DNA of 64,000 nucleotides from Aliiroseovarius crassostreae. GTDB taxonomy: Bacteria > Pseudomonadota > Alphaproteobacteria > Rhodobacterales > Rhodobacteraceae. The position numbers and the translations under genes are program-made. Positions 37,094-46,569 of the stretch are shown piece by piece (the first letter of the stretch is position 1; each line of letters starts with the position of its first letter). The DNA lies in NCBI RefSeq assembly GCF_001307765.1, contig NZ_LKBA01000001.1:1-64000 (forward strand), read 5' to 3'. Below the pieces are notes generated by a model that ran no database searches, had not been told where the DNA came from, and saw nothing but the letters and a program-made list of their open reading frames with translations.

Positions 37094-37897
37094 GTGAAAA
37101 CCCTGATTGTCATCCCGGCCCGCTATGCCTCCACCCGTTACCCGGGCAAGGCGCTTGCCCCCTTGCGAGGGGCGAGCGGGCTGACCCGGCCTCTGGTTCA
37201 AAGAACATGGGATGCGGCGCAGGCCGTGTCGGGGATTGATCGGGTGGTCGTGGCGACCGATGATTGTCGGATTTCGGATGTTGCCCAGGGGTTCGGTGCC
37301 GAGGTGGTGATGACCTCGTCTGATTGTCGGAACGGAACCGAGCGCTGCGCGGAGGCGCTGGATGCGCTGGGCGGTGGATATGATGTGGTGGTCAACCTGC
37401 AAGGGGATGCGCCCCTGACCCCGCATTGGTTCGTCGAAGACCTGGTGCAGGCCATGGTGGATCATCCGGCCGCCGAGGTGGCCACCCCGGTTCTGCGCGC
37501 AGACGGGCGGGCGCTTGCGGGTTTTCTGGAAGACCGCCGCGCGGGGCGGGTTGGTGGCACAACCGCTGTGTTCGGTGCCGAGGGCAAGGCGCTTTATTTC
37601 TCGAAAGAAGTGATCCCCCATACCGATGGAGCCGAGATTGCCGCAGATGCGCCAACGCCTGTGTTCCACCATGTGGGGGTCTATGCCTATCGCCCGTCGG
37701 CGCTGGCCGCCTATCCGCGCTGGGCACCCGGTCCGCTGGAAATGCTGGAGGGGTTGGAGCAGCTGCGTTTTCTGGAACGCGAACGCCCGGTCCAATGTGT
37801 CGAAATGCAGGCGCGTGGGCGAGAGTTTTGGGAACTGAACAACCCGGAAGATGCTCCGCGTATTGAACGGATCCTGAAGGTAATGGGGGTTGAATAG
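37094..37897 (+). CDS. kdsB: 3-deoxy-manno-octulosonate cytidylyltransferase
   Basis: KdsB activates Kdo as CMP-Kdo for LPS or capsule. The 267-residue protein begins at GTG 37094 (MKTLIVIPARYASTRYPGKA) and includes VVVATDDCRISD, MTSSDCRNGTERCAEALDAL, VVNLQGDAPLTPHW and VYAYRPSALAAYPRW. It is slightly longer than E. coli KdsB (248). A second kdsB copy often serves capsule synthesis; its position beside an export permease gene and glycosyltransferases suggests a role in surface polysaccharide here, but LPS use is equally possible. Confidence 0.93.
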   Translation: MKTLIVIPARYASTRYPGKALAPLRGASGLTRPLVQRTWDAAQAVSGIDRVVVATDDCRISDVAQGFGAEVVMTSSDCRNGTERCAEALDALGGGYDVVVNLQGDAPLTPHWFVEDLVQAMVDHPAAEVATPVLRADGRALAGFLEDRRAGRVGGTTAVFGAEGKALYFSKEVIPHTDGAEIAADAPTPVFHHVGVYAYRPSALAAYPRWAPGPLEMLEGLEQLRFLERERPVQCVEMQARGREFWELNNPEDAPRIERILKVMGVE

Positions 37898-38156
37898 GAT
37901 GTCAGGGGGAATACTCGCCCAATTCGCCCCTGGATAGGGTGTGAATGGTGTCGCATACAGTGTTTCTGCGCCAACTGTTGCAAATGCCGCCATTCTGCCG
38001 GGTAAGTATGACACAGGCGTAAACAACAGGTTACAAATCAGGCGGGCGAAGGTTATTGTTAATGAAAATGCGGTTTAGTGTATCAAGACTGTTAAACGGG
38101 TTGGCAAGCCTGGCGGGCAGATTGACATGCACAGGTGTAAAATGAGTGGGACAGCT

Positions 38157-39050
38157 ATGAAACGGAAAGTCACGAAGGCCATTTTCCCAGTCGCAGGCTT
38201 GGGGACGCGCTTCCTGCCCGCAACGAAATCCATTCCGAAGGAAATCATGACTTTGGTGGATCGACCGCTGATCCAATACGCCATTGACGAAGCCAGGGCC
38301 GCCGGGATCAAGGAATTCATCTTTGTCACGTCACGTGGCAAAGGGGCCTTGGAAGACTATTTCGACATTTCCCCCGTGCTTGAGCAGGAGCTGCGCAAGA
38401 AAAACAAGGATGAGCTGCTTGAGGTGCTGAAAGACACCAATATGGACAGCGGTGCGATTGCCTATATTCGTCAGCACAAGGCGCTGGGCCTGGGCCATGC
38501 GGTCTGGTGTGCGCGGCGGCTGATTGCCAATGAACCTTTTGCGGTGATCCTGCCCGATGACGTGATCGCGGCCGAAAAACCCTGCCTGCAGCAGATGGTT
38601 GAAGCCTATGAAGATACCGGCGGCTGCATGGTTGCGGCGATGGAAGTGCCGCCTGAAAAAACCTCTTCTTATGGTGTGCTTGATGTCAAGGAAGATCACG
38701 GCAGCCTCGTCTCGACCCGCGGGATGGTAGAGAAGCCGGCGATGGAAGATGCGCCCTCCAACCTGGCCGTGATTGGCCGCTATATCCTGACACCAGATGT
38801 GCTGCGCAGCCTGAACAAGATGAAAAGTGGCGCAGGCGGGGAAATCCAGCTGACCGACGCAATTGCAGAAGAACTGAACCAGCAACGGGATGTCTTCGGC
38901 TACCGGTTCCGGGGGCAGCGATATGATTGCGGGTCCAAGGCAGGGTTCCTGCAGGCGACCGTTGCCTTTGGTCTGGCCCGTGAAGAGCTGCGCGAGGAGT
39001 TTTCGGGGTATCTGAGCGATCTGGTTGCCCAGCAAAAAGCGGCTGAGTGA
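38157..39050 (+). CDS. galU: UTP-glucose-1-phosphate uridylyltransferase
   Basis: GalU makes UDP-glucose, precursor of surface polysaccharides and osmolytes. The 297-residue protein has KAIFPVAGLGTRFLPATKSI, KEIMTLVDRPLIQYAIDEA, GHAVWCARRLI, FAVILPDDVIA and VEKPAMEDAPSNLAVIGRYI. Three in-frame ATGs exist (38127, 38142, 38157); the last matches the conserved N-terminus, while 38142 has the better AGGTG site. The glycosyltransferase gene begins 7 bases after its stop, so it appears to head the glycan block. Confidence 0.95.
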   Translation: MKRKVTKAIFPVAGLGTRFLPATKSIPKEIMTLVDRPLIQYAIDEARAAGIKEFIFVTSRGKGALEDYFDISPVLEQELRKKNKDELLEVLKDTNMDSGAIAYIRQHKALGLGHAVWCARRLIANEPFAVILPDDVIAAEKPCLQQMVEAYEDTGGCMVAAMEVPPEKTSSYGVLDVKEDHGSLVSTRGMVEKPAMEDAPSNLAVIGRYILTPDVLRSLNKMKSGAGGEIQLTDAIAEELNQQRDVFGYRFRGQRYDCGSKAGFLQATVAFGLAREELREEFSGYLSDLVAQQKAAE

Positions 39051-39056
39051 GGCTGA

Positions 39057-40115
39057 ATGGCAGGTCGCGCATCTAGCCTGTGGTCTGCCTACCGGATGCG
39101 CCTCAAGCGCCGTCGCCTGTTGTTTCGCTCCCTCCGATCCCGTCGGCAGCTGACACCTGTCGCGGATAGGACAGGGCAGATCCGGCCCGGACACATCCTG
39201 TCTTTCACCACGTTGCGCAATGAAATCACGCGCCTGCCCTTTTTCCTGTCCCATTATCGCAAGATGGGGGTCGATCATTTTCTGATCGTGGCGAATGATT
39301 GTGATGATGGCAGTGTCGCCTTTCTGGCGGATCAACCGGATGTGTCTCTCTGGCAGACGGATGATAGCTATAAGGCGGCGCGGTTTGGCGTTGACTGGCT
39401 GACCTGGCTGCAGTTTCGCCATGGCCACGGGCATTGGTGCCTGACGGCTGATGCGGATGAGCTGTTGATCTACCCCCACTGGGACTCGCATGGCCTTAAG
39501 GACCTGACCCATCATCTGGACCAGACAGGGGCATTGGCGCTGGGGGCACTGATGCTGGATCTGTATCCCAAGGGGGCCATTGGACAGGGCAAATACAGTC
39601 CGGAGCAGGATCCGACCGAGGTGATCGGGTGGTTTGATCCGGGACCGTATCGCTGTCAGCGCCAGCCCAGAATGCAGAACCTCTGGGTGCAGGGGGGCGC
39701 GCGTGAACGGGTGTTTTTTGCGACGCAACCGGCACGAGGCCCGACGCTGAACAAGCTGCCTCTGGTCAAATGGAACCGACGATATGCCTATGCCAATTCT
39801 TCGCATTCCTTGCTGCCGCCACAGATGAACCTGCAATGGGATGGGCCTGAAAATGTGTCCGGCGATTCCCGTTTGTCCGGGGTGTTGCTGCACACGAAGT
39901 TCCTTCCCGGCGTGCTTGATCGTTCATCTGAGGAGAAAGGGCGCAAGGAGCATTTCGGCCAACCCGACCAGTTTGACGCCTATTACAATCAGGTGGTCGC
40001 CGCCCCGGACCTGTGGTGTGATCGCTCCGCACGGTATCAGGGCTGGCAGCAATTGGTGGCGCTGGGGCTGATGTCATCTGGAAACTGGGAGCCCGGCAAA
40101 AACGATGTGTTCTAA
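39057..40115 (+). CDS. Family 2-like glycosyltransferase, tandem paralogue 1
   Basis: This 352-residue protein of the Glyco_tranf_2_4 type lacks membrane segments and starts with a basic region (AYRMRLKRRRLLFRSLRSRR). The GT-A-like core has SFTTLRNEITRLPFFLSHYR, DHFLIVANDCDDG, and the acidic LTADADELLIYP that would bind a metal-nucleotide sugar (DxD-like). The next gene encodes a close relative with the same layout, so the two arose by duplication. Probably adds a sugar to a surface glycan; donor and acceptor are unknown. Confidence 0.8.
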   Translation: MAGRASSLWSAYRMRLKRRRLLFRSLRSRRQLTPVADRTGQIRPGHILSFTTLRNEITRLPFFLSHYRKMGVDHFLIVANDCDDGSVAFLADQPDVSLWQTDDSYKAARFGVDWLTWLQFRHGHGHWCLTADADELLIYPHWDSHGLKDLTHHLDQTGALALGALMLDLYPKGAIGQGKYSPEQDPTEVIGWFDPGPYRCQRQPRMQNLWVQGGARERVFFATQPARGPTLNKLPLVKWNRRYAYANSSHSLLPPQMNLQWDGPENVSGDSRLSGVLLHTKFLPGVLDRSSEEKGRKEHFGQPDQFDAYYNQVVAAPDLWCDRSARYQGWQQLVALGLMSSGNWEPGKNDVF

Positions 40116-40268
40116 AGAGTTTACCGTCAGATCTGTCACATGTATGGATTATTTTAAGGCATTGTTCGTGAAATGCGATCAATATGGATAGGATAGCGGT
40201 ATCTGTTGTCTCGAAACCAGCGTGGTTTCATGGGATGTGTGGCGGGATAAAATAGGCAGGATACGGGA
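40116..40268 (+). other. Intergenic gap inside the glycan block
   Basis: These 153 bases separate the two paralogous transferase genes, unlike the tight junctions either side. The base composition is lower in GC and no coding frame is supported. It may contain a separate promoter for the second half of the block. Confidence 0.4.
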
Positions 40269-41279
40269 TTGGGCGTCTGGACATCATATCGCCTGCGGTT
40301 GAAGCGTAAGCATCGAAAGCTACGTGCATTTCGCAAGAGACGTGAGCTGAGTGAGGTTGAGAACCGCACACGGGTCATTCGTTCCGACGATATTCTTGTT
40401 TTTTCCACCTTGAGGAATGAGCGCATCCGTCTGCCCTATTTTCTGAAATATTACCGTGACCTCGGCGTCAGCCACTTTCTGATCGTGGATAACGGGTCGG
40501 ATGATGGTGGGCGGGAATATCTTGCCGAACAGGAAGATGTTTCGATCTGGAGCACCGATGCCAGCTACAAGAAATCCCATTTCGGGGTGGATTGGCTGAA
40601 CTGGTTGCAGTGGAAATATGGTCATGGCCATTGGACGCTGGTTGTCGATCCGGATGAGTTTCTGGTTTATCCCTTCTGCGACACCCGCCCCCTGCGCGCG
40701 CTGACGGATTGGCTCGATAGTTCCGGCGTGCGATCTTTTGGGGCGATGCTGCTGGATATGTATCCAAAAGGGCAGCTGGATGCGCAGCCTTACCGTGCGG
40801 GGCAGGATCCGTTTGAAATTGCCTGCTGGTTTGACAGTGGCAACTACATGATCAAGAAAAATCCCTATTACGGGAACCTCTGGATCCAGGGGGGCGCGCG
40901 CACCCGTGCCTTTTTCCGCGATGATCCGGCCAATGCGCCAGCCCTGAACAAGATCCCGCTGGTGAAATGGGATCGCGCCTATGCCTATCTCAGTTCGACC
41001 CATACAATCCTGCCACGCGGCCTTAATCAGGTTTATGACGAATGGGGCGGGGAAAAGGCGTCGGGCTGCTTGCTGCATGCCAAGTTTCTCGACACGTTCA
41101 GCGCAAAGGCCGAAGAGGAGCTCAAGCGCCGACAGCATTACGCCGGTGGGCATGAATACCGCGCATATCACCAGCATATGAAGGACAACCCGGATTTGTG
41201 GTGCAAGTGGAGTGAGAAATATATCAACTGGCGACAGCTGGAAATTCTCGGGATCATGTCGAAGGGGAACTGGGCATGA
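40269..41279 (+). CDS. Family 2-like glycosyltransferase, tandem paralogue 2
   Basis: This 336-residue homologue of the preceding transferase has matching segments LVFSTLRNERIRLPYFLKYY, FLIVDNGSDDG, SYKKSHFGVDWLNWLQWKYG, LVVDPDEFLVYP (acidic metal site) and NLWIQGGARTRAFF. It starts at TTG 40269, since no ATG occurs before the conserved core and the TTG begins a basic stretch (YRLRLKRKHRKLRAFRKRR) equal to that of paralogue 1. Its stop overlaps the start of the GT14-type gene (ATGA), so they are coupled. Confidence 0.8.
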   Translation: MGVWTSYRLRLKRKHRKLRAFRKRRELSEVENRTRVIRSDDILVFSTLRNERIRLPYFLKYYRDLGVSHFLIVDNGSDDGGREYLAEQEDVSIWSTDASYKKSHFGVDWLNWLQWKYGHGHWTLVVDPDEFLVYPFCDTRPLRALTDWLDSSGVRSFGAMLLDMYPKGQLDAQPYRAGQDPFEIACWFDSGNYMIKKNPYYGNLWIQGGARTRAFFRDDPANAPALNKIPLVKWDRAYAYLSSTHTILPRGLNQVYDEWGGEKASGCLLHAKFLDTFSAKAEEELKRRQHYAGGHEYRAYHQHMKDNPDLWCKWSEKYINWRQLEILGIMSKGNWA

Positions 41280-42973
41280 AGCTTGGGGTTGTCATGCTGG
41301 TGCACGATACGCTGGACCGCGCCGAGCAGCTGGTGCGCCACTGGTCTGCCCATGGCTGTCCGGTGGTGATCCACGTGGATAAACGCGTCACGCGCCGCAC
41401 CTATGCCGGGTTTGTCAATGCACTGCGGGACCTGGAAAATGTGCGCTTCTGTGGGCGGCGCAAATGCGAATGGGGCACCTGGTCACTGGTGGGCGCCAGC
41501 CAGACCGCGTCTGAGCTGATGTTGAAAAGTTTCCCGGATGTCAGCCATGTGTTTCTGGCCTCGGGATCCTGTCTGCCGCTGCGTCCGGTCCCGGAGATGC
41601 TGCGCTATCTCGAAGCCCGGCCACGCACCAATTTCATCGAAAGTGTCACCACCGAGGACGTTCCGTGGACGGTTGGGGGGCTCGACCATGAACGGTTCAC
41701 CTTGCGGTTTCCCTTTTCCTGGAAACGTCACCGCTGGCTGTTTGACCGGTATGTCGCCCTGCAGCGCAAGCTGAGGTTTAAACGCAAGATCCCGGACGGG
41801 CTGGTCCCTCATCTTGGCAGTCAATGGTGGTGCCTCACGCGAAGGACCCTGTCCGAGATCCTGAATGACCCGGATCGGGAAACCTATGACCGGTATTTCA
41901 AGAAGGTCTGGATCCCCGATGAAAGCTACTACCAGACTTTGGTGCGTCTGCATTCGACCGATATCGAAAGCCGGTCCCTGACCCTGTCGAAATTCGACTA
42001 TCAGGGCAAGCCGCATATCTTTTACGATGACCACCTGCAGCTTTTGCGCCGGTCAGACTGTTTTGTTGCACGTAAAATCTGGCCTAAGGCAGTAAAGCTT
42101 TACGACAGTTTTCTGTCGGATGCGGCGGCCATCATGACCGGGGCCGAACCAAATCCGGGTAAGATTGACCGGATCTTCTCCAAGGCGGTGGAGCGGCGCA
42201 CCCGGGGCCGCCCCGGCCTGTTCATGCAGAGCCGTTTCCCGCGAATGGGGTTTGAAAACGGTTTGACCGGAACGCCTTATGCGATCTTTGAGGGCTTTAC
42301 TGAGGTGTTCGAAGAGTTTGAACCTTGGTTGGAGCGCAGCATAGGTGGGCGGGTGCATGGGCATCTGTATGACAAGGAAAGGGTCCAGTTTTCCGAAGGG
42401 CAACGGGATTTCAGTGGCGCTCTGACCGACAGCGCGACGCTGCGCGATTATAACCCCCGGGCGTTCCTGACCAATCTTGTCTGGTCCACCCGGGGCGAGC
42501 GGCAGAGCTTTCAGTTCGGACCGGCGGACAATCAGGCCATCAGCTGGGATGTGGCCAAGGACCCCAACGCCTATATCAGCGTGATTTCCGGCGCCTGGGC
42601 TGTGCCATTGTTTCATTCGTCCCGCAATTTCACCGATATTCGGCGCGAAGCCGCCCGGTTGCAAAGGATCGAAAGCGATCACATCGACATCCTGCGCTCG
42701 GGATATGCGCGTGCGCGGGTGCGGATCTGGACCTTGGCGGAGTTCGTGCAAAACCCGATGGAACCCTTGCAGCTGATCCTGGACGAGATCGGAGGGCGCA
42801 TGAATACACGCCTGACCGAAGTGCCGAACCTCAAACGGCTTGATGGCTTTGGGCAGTTTTTGCAAAATCTCAAAAACCAGGGGATGCAACCTTACCTGAT
42901 GGGCGACTATCCTTCTGGCGCGGACCCGCAGACCCCGACACGGGACACACGGAAACCCTATTTGATTAAGTAA
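41276..42973 (+). CDS. GT14-type (core-2/I-branching) glycosyltransferase with C-terminal extension
   Basis: The 565-residue protein has an N-terminal Branch (GT14) domain at about 1-270 (VVMLVHDTLDRAEQLVRHWS, VIHVDKRVTRRTYAGF, FLASGSCLPLRP, HLGSQWWCLTRRTL, WIPDESYYQTLVR) and a C-terminal region of about 280 residues of the DUF5927 type (FGPADNQAISWDV, YISVISGAWAVPLFHSS). GT14 enzymes transfer N-acetylglucosamine or xylose to glycans; donor here is inferred only. The eukaryote-like family in a bacterial surface-glycan block suggests branching of a polysaccharide. Confidence 0.82.
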   Translation: MKLGVVMLVHDTLDRAEQLVRHWSAHGCPVVIHVDKRVTRRTYAGFVNALRDLENVRFCGRRKCEWGTWSLVGASQTASELMLKSFPDVSHVFLASGSCLPLRPVPEMLRYLEARPRTNFIESVTTEDVPWTVGGLDHERFTLRFPFSWKRHRWLFDRYVALQRKLRFKRKIPDGLVPHLGSQWWCLTRRTLSEILNDPDRETYDRYFKKVWIPDESYYQTLVRLHSTDIESRSLTLSKFDYQGKPHIFYDDHLQLLRRSDCFVARKIWPKAVKLYDSFLSDAAAIMTGAEPNPGKIDRIFSKAVERRTRGRPGLFMQSRFPRMGFENGLTGTPYAIFEGFTEVFEEFEPWLERSIGGRVHGHLYDKERVQFSEGQRDFSGALTDSATLRDYNPRAFLTNLVWSTRGERQSFQFGPADNQAISWDVAKDPNAYISVISGAWAVPLFHSSRNFTDIRREAARLQRIESDHIDILRSGYARARVRIWTLAEFVQNPMEPLQLILDEIGGRMNTRLTEVPNLKRLDGFGQFLQNLKNQGMQPYLMGDYPSGADPQTPTRDTRKPYLIK

Positions 42974-42999
42974 CCCAAGCGGGTTGAACGGGAAGGCAG

Positions 43000-44415
43000 A
43001 TGGCACGAAACTTCGATTGCTTCATTATTTTTGCAGAAATGCGCACCGGATCCAATTTCCTGGAAAGCAACCTGGATCAATATCCCGGCCTGAAATGTTA
43101 TGGGGAGGCATTTAACCCCTATTTCATGGTCTCGCCCAAGACGGACAGCCTGTTTGGTGTCTCTACCCGTGAACGCGATCGCGATCCGATGAGGCTTCTG
43201 GAGGCGATGAAAGAGGGCACGGAGGGCATCCCCGGATTTCGGTTTTTCCACGACCATGACCCCCGTGTATTTGAGGCACTGATTGATGACCCTCGCTGTG
43301 CCAAAGTTGTGCTGACCCGAAATCACGTGGAAAGCTATGTGTCGCGCCGAATTGCCAATGAAACCGATCAGTGGCAGCTCAATAACGTGAATGATGTGAT
43401 CAAGAAGCGCGCGCGCTTTCTTGGGTGGGAGTTTGAGCGGCTGTATTACCGGATGAAGGATTTCCAGCTGACCATCAAGGGCCGGTTGCAGCGCAGCGGT
43501 CAGACCGCGTTCTATATCGACTATAATGACGCGCAGGATCTGGATGTGGTCAATGGGCTTGCGCGCTATCTGGGGGAAGAGCACCAGCTGTCCGCCTTTT
43601 CCGGGAAGTTCAAGAAGCAAAACCCCGAGACCATCGAAGACAAGGTCACCAACTTTGAGATGGTTGAACAGACCGTTCAGCGGATAGATATTTTTGATCT
43701 GTATCGTATCCCGAATTTTGAAACCGGACGGCCACCCGCGGTGACCACCTATGTGTCATCTGACGCCATGCGGGCGGTTTTCATGCCGATCAAGGGCGCG
43801 CCAGCGGCAAGCATCGTGCATTGGATGAACTGCTTTGGCGACACGTCCACGGATTTTACCCAAAAAGCGTTACGGCAATGGAAGCGCCAGCATAAGGGCC
43901 ACAGGACGTTTACCGTTTTGCGCCACCCGGTTGCGCGGCTGCATACGGTGTTCTGCCGGCATCTTGTTGCCGAGGGACCGGAGACATATCACGAGATCAA
44001 GGCGGCTCTCCGGCAGAGCTATGGGGTTGATCTGCCGGATGGGGCGCCTGATGAGCGGTGGACGCTGGAAGAGCATAAACGGGTGTTTTCCCAGTTCATT
44101 GATTTTGTCGACCGGAACCTGAAGGGGCAAACCGGTATCCGGGTGGACGCGGCCTGGGCATCGCAGACGGCGGTGGTGCAGGGGTTTGCGGGGTTTGCCC
44201 TGCCGGACCACCTGCTGCGAGAGGATCAGCTGACGCAAGGTTTGCGCGGTCTGAAAGATGAATTGGGCATTGACGACAGCCCTTTTCCTGAGGCGGAACA
44301 GGCTGACCAGCCTTTCGCTCTGGCGCAGGTCTATGACACGGATCTGGAACAGAAACTGCGCAAAACCTACCAGCGCGATTACATGATGTTCGGCTTCAAA
44401 CCCTGGGGGAAATGA
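43000..44415 (+). CDS. Two-domain sulfotransferase (NodH-like)
   Basis: The 471-residue protein appears to contain two sulfotransferase modules. The N-terminal one (1-250) has the PAPS 5'-phosphate loop IIFAEMRTGSNFLESNLDQY and the 3'-phosphate region VLTRNHVESYVSRRIA of Stf0/NodH-type enzymes. The C-terminal one (about 260-460) begins VFMPIKGAPAASIVHWMN and has FTVLRHPVARLHTVFCRHL like family 2 sulfotransferases. It would transfer sulfate from PAPS to a carbohydrate. Located directly after three glycosyltransferases, it probably sulfates the glycan they build; cysQ upstream would clear the PAP product. Confidence 0.78.
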   Translation: MARNFDCFIIFAEMRTGSNFLESNLDQYPGLKCYGEAFNPYFMVSPKTDSLFGVSTRERDRDPMRLLEAMKEGTEGIPGFRFFHDHDPRVFEALIDDPRCAKVVLTRNHVESYVSRRIANETDQWQLNNVNDVIKKRARFLGWEFERLYYRMKDFQLTIKGRLQRSGQTAFYIDYNDAQDLDVVNGLARYLGEEHQLSAFSGKFKKQNPETIEDKVTNFEMVEQTVQRIDIFDLYRIPNFETGRPPAVTTYVSSDAMRAVFMPIKGAPAASIVHWMNCFGDTSTDFTQKALRQWKRQHKGHRTFTVLRHPVARLHTVFCRHLVAEGPETYHEIKAALRQSYGVDLPDGAPDERWTLEEHKRVFSQFIDFVDRNLKGQTGIRVDAAWASQTAVVQGFAGFALPDHLLREDQLTQGLRGLKDELGIDDSPFPEAEQADQPFALAQVYDTDLEQKLRKTYQRDYMMFGFKPWGK

Positions 44416-44484
44416 TCAAAAGGGAACAGGGCCCGCAGGGTTGCGGGTCTGCATGATCTTGCCGAACTTCCCTGAAATCGTGCC

Positions 44485-44949
44485 TTATGCGGCCTTGTTG
44501 GACAGGCTGTCGGTCAATAGGGCGTGCAGCGTTGCCGAATCGTTGTTGGCGCGCAGCTTTGTGCAGATGGACTGATCGCGCAGGGTGCGCGACACAAGTG
44601 CCAGTGCCTTGAGATGATCCACGCCGCTGTCTTCCGGTGCAAACAGCGCAAAAATCAGGTCCACCGGCTGCTTGTCGACAGAGTCAAAATCGAACGGTTT
44701 TTCAACGCGGATAAAGCAGCCGACCACGCGTTCAAGGCCGGTCATCCGGGCATGCGGCAGGGCAACACCATGCCCCACGCCGGTTGGCCCAAGCGTTTCG
44801 CGTTCCTGCAACGCGGAAAAAGCACCACTGGCGTCGATCTGGTAATTCGAGGCTGCGATCTCTCCAAGCTCTTGAAACAAGCGCTTTTTTGAAGACAGAT
44901 TCGTCAGGACCTTGACGGCCGAGGGTTGAAGTATGCTCGAAAGCTCCAT
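44485..44949 (-). CDS. ptsN: PTS nitrogen-regulation protein EIIA-Ntr
   Basis: PtsN is the terminal phosphoacceptor of the nitrogen PTS and regulates other proteins rather than sugar uptake. The 154-residue protein has the phosphorylatable His in GVGHGVALPHARMTGLERVV (about residue 68) and KPFDFDSVDKQPVDLIFALF. The ATG at 44949 is used; an upstream TTG adds one residue. The usual neighbour rpoN is absent although hpf and lptB are present, as in other Rhodobacterales. Confidence 0.93.
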   Translation of the reverse strand: MELSSILQPSAVKVLTNLSSKKRLFQELGEIAASNYQIDASGAFSALQERETLGPTGVGHGVALPHARMTGLERVVGCFIRVEKPFDFDSVDKQPVDLIFALFAPEDSGVDHLKALALVSRTLRDQSICTKLRANNDSATLHALLTDSLSNKAA

Positions 44950-44985
44950 CAATTTTACTCCCCGCCCGTCAAGAATGCGGGCGGT

Positions 44986-45561
44986 TTACGCGTTGTTTTG
45001 TGGGTCGACCCAGCCAATATTGCCGTCATCACGGCGATAGACCACGTTCACCCCTTCGGTTTTCTCATTTCGGAACACCAGAACCGGGGCATGCGCCAAC
45101 TCCATCTGCATGACCGCTTCGCCAACGGACAACGACGGGATCCGTGTTTCCATTTCAGCGATGATCATGGGCTCGAGTTGAGCGTTGTCGGCTTCTTCCG
45201 GACCTTCCTCTGATGCAAGGATATAAGAGGAGCCACCGAAAACTTCAACCGGGTCCACGCGGTCACGGTGATGATCTTTCAACCGGCGCTTGTAACGGCG
45301 CAGCTGCTTCTCCATTTTCTCGGCGCATTGGTCGAAAGCGGCGTAGATTTCCGTTGCGTGCCCCTTGGCTTGTGCGGTCAGACCGGTGGAAAGGTGAACG
45401 GTGGTTTCACATACAAATTCATGTGCGCTTTTCGAGAAAACCACCTGAGCGTCAGTTGGGCGTTCAGCATATTTCTGAACAACACCGCCCAGCTCATCTT
45501 TCACGTGAACTTGCAGGGCATCGCCGATGTCGATTTGCTTACCGCTGATTTGATATTGCAT
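44986..45561 (-). CDS. hpf: Ribosome hibernation promoting factor, long form
   Basis: HPF binds the 30S A/P sites and promotes 100S ribosome dimers in stationary phase. The 191-residue protein has an N-terminal domain of about 100 residues (YQISGKQIDIGDALQVHVKD, ETTVHLSTGLTAQAKGHA, YAAFDQCAEKMEKQLRRYKR) and a C-terminal dimerisation domain from about 130 (EMETRIPSLSVGEAVMQMEL, VLVFRNEKTEGVNVVYRRDD), so it is the long type. A GC-rich hairpin (44962-44968 with 44978-44984) follows the stop. Confidence 0.93.
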   Translation of the reverse strand: MQYQISGKQIDIGDALQVHVKDELGGVVQKYAERPTDAQVVFSKSAHEFVCETTVHLSTGLTAQAKGHATEIYAAFDQCAEKMEKQLRRYKRRLKDHHRDRVDPVEVFGGSSYILASEEGPEEADNAQLEPMIIAEMETRIPSLSVGEAVMQMELAHAPVLVFRNEKTEGVNVVYRRDDGNIGWVDPQNNA

Positions 45562-45792
45562 CCTACCTCCTATGGTATTTGCAGGTTACAACTGGCCCGG
45601 CCCCCAGATAGGACAGGGCGGAAATTCATGTTTTTTGCAGAAAATGGGGCGCCGTTTTGCGGTGCCGGTCTGGGTGCATGCCCTGTTTTCAAGGCGGCAC
45701 GACGAAGAGTCGTATTGTCTTTCATCCCCACCATTCGATGCCACATCGCCGGGGGTGTCAAGCGGATCGCTGGAATTTTGTCAGGTATTCGG
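45562..45792. other. Gap between hpf and lptB
   Basis: The 231-base interval corresponds to where rpoN sits in many proteobacteria. No sigma-54 remnant is recognisable in any frame. It must contain the hpf promoter on the minus strand; no clear -35/-10 pair was found by eye. Confidence 0.4.
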
Positions 45793-46569
45793 TCAATTGA
45801 TTGAAAAATTATGCCCGAGGTAAACACGCTTGACGTTTTCATCCTGCACCACCTCATCTGTGGTGCCATTCATTATCATATGGCCATCATGCAGGATGTA
45901 GGCGCGATCGACGATTTCAAGCGTTTCGCGGACATTGTGATCCGTGATCAGCACCCCGATGCCACGATCTTTCAGGTCATGCACAAGGCTTCGAATCTCG
46001 CCAACGGCAATGGGATCCACACCCGCGAAAGGCTCATCGAGCAAAAGGTATTTGGGGTTGGCGGCCAGAAGGCGGGCAATTTCAACCCGACGACGTTCGC
46101 CCCCGGACAGGGCAAGGGCGGGGGCCTGACGCAGATGGCTTATTGAGAACTCGTTCAAAAGCTCTTCCAGACGCTCGCGTCGCTTGTGTTGCCCCTGGGT
46201 CGAGATCTCTAGGATCGACATGATATTGTCTTCGACATTCATGCCGCGAAAAATCGACATTTCCTGCGGCAGGTACCCGATCCCGTATTTGGCACGGCGA
46301 TACATCGGCAGCAGCGTGACATCGCGCCCGTCAATGGTCACCTGGCCAGCCTCTGGCGTGACCAGCCCGGCAATGGAATAAAATGTGGTGGTCTTGCCGC
46401 AGCCATTTGGCCCGAGCAGGGCAACCACTTCCCCCCGGTTCAGTTCAAGGGTCACATCGCGGATCACGGTTTTCTTGCGATAGCTTTTGCGCAGCCCGGT
46501 GACGCGCAACCCCTGCTGATCTTCCGGCTTGTCCGCTTGGGTGCCATTATCTACCGCAAGCTCTGGCAT
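45793..46569 (-). CDS. lptB: LPS-export ABC ATPase LptB
   Basis: LptB powers extraction of LPS from the inner membrane by LptFG. The 258-residue ATPase has Walker [21 protein letters not shown] (about 50), the signature [20 protein letters not shown], Walker [17 protein letters not shown] and the switch His in [20 protein letters not shown]. The N-terminal 20 residues form a non-conserved leader. It follows lptA with overlapping stop and start, forming the lptC-lptA-lptB operon. Confidence 0.96.
   Translation of the reverse strand: MPELAVDNGTQADKPEDQQGLRVTGLRKSYRKKTVIRDVTLELNRGEVVALLGPNGCGKTTTFYSIAGLVTPEAGQVTIDGRDVTLLPMYRRAKYGIGYLPQEMSIFRGMNVEDNIMSILEISTQGQHKRRERLEELLNEFSISHLRQAPALALSGGERRRVEIARLLAANPKYLLLDEPFAGVDPIAVGEIRSLVHDLKDRGIGVLITDHNVRETLEIVDRAYILHDGHMIMNGTTDEVVQDENVKRVYLGHNFSIN

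Noticed and set aside
37025-38026. Minus-strand frame extending into the kdsB-galU gap (MAAFATVGAETLYATPFTPY)
   Set aside because: Most of it is antisense to kdsB; the non-overlapping part shows no recognisable family or ribosome site.
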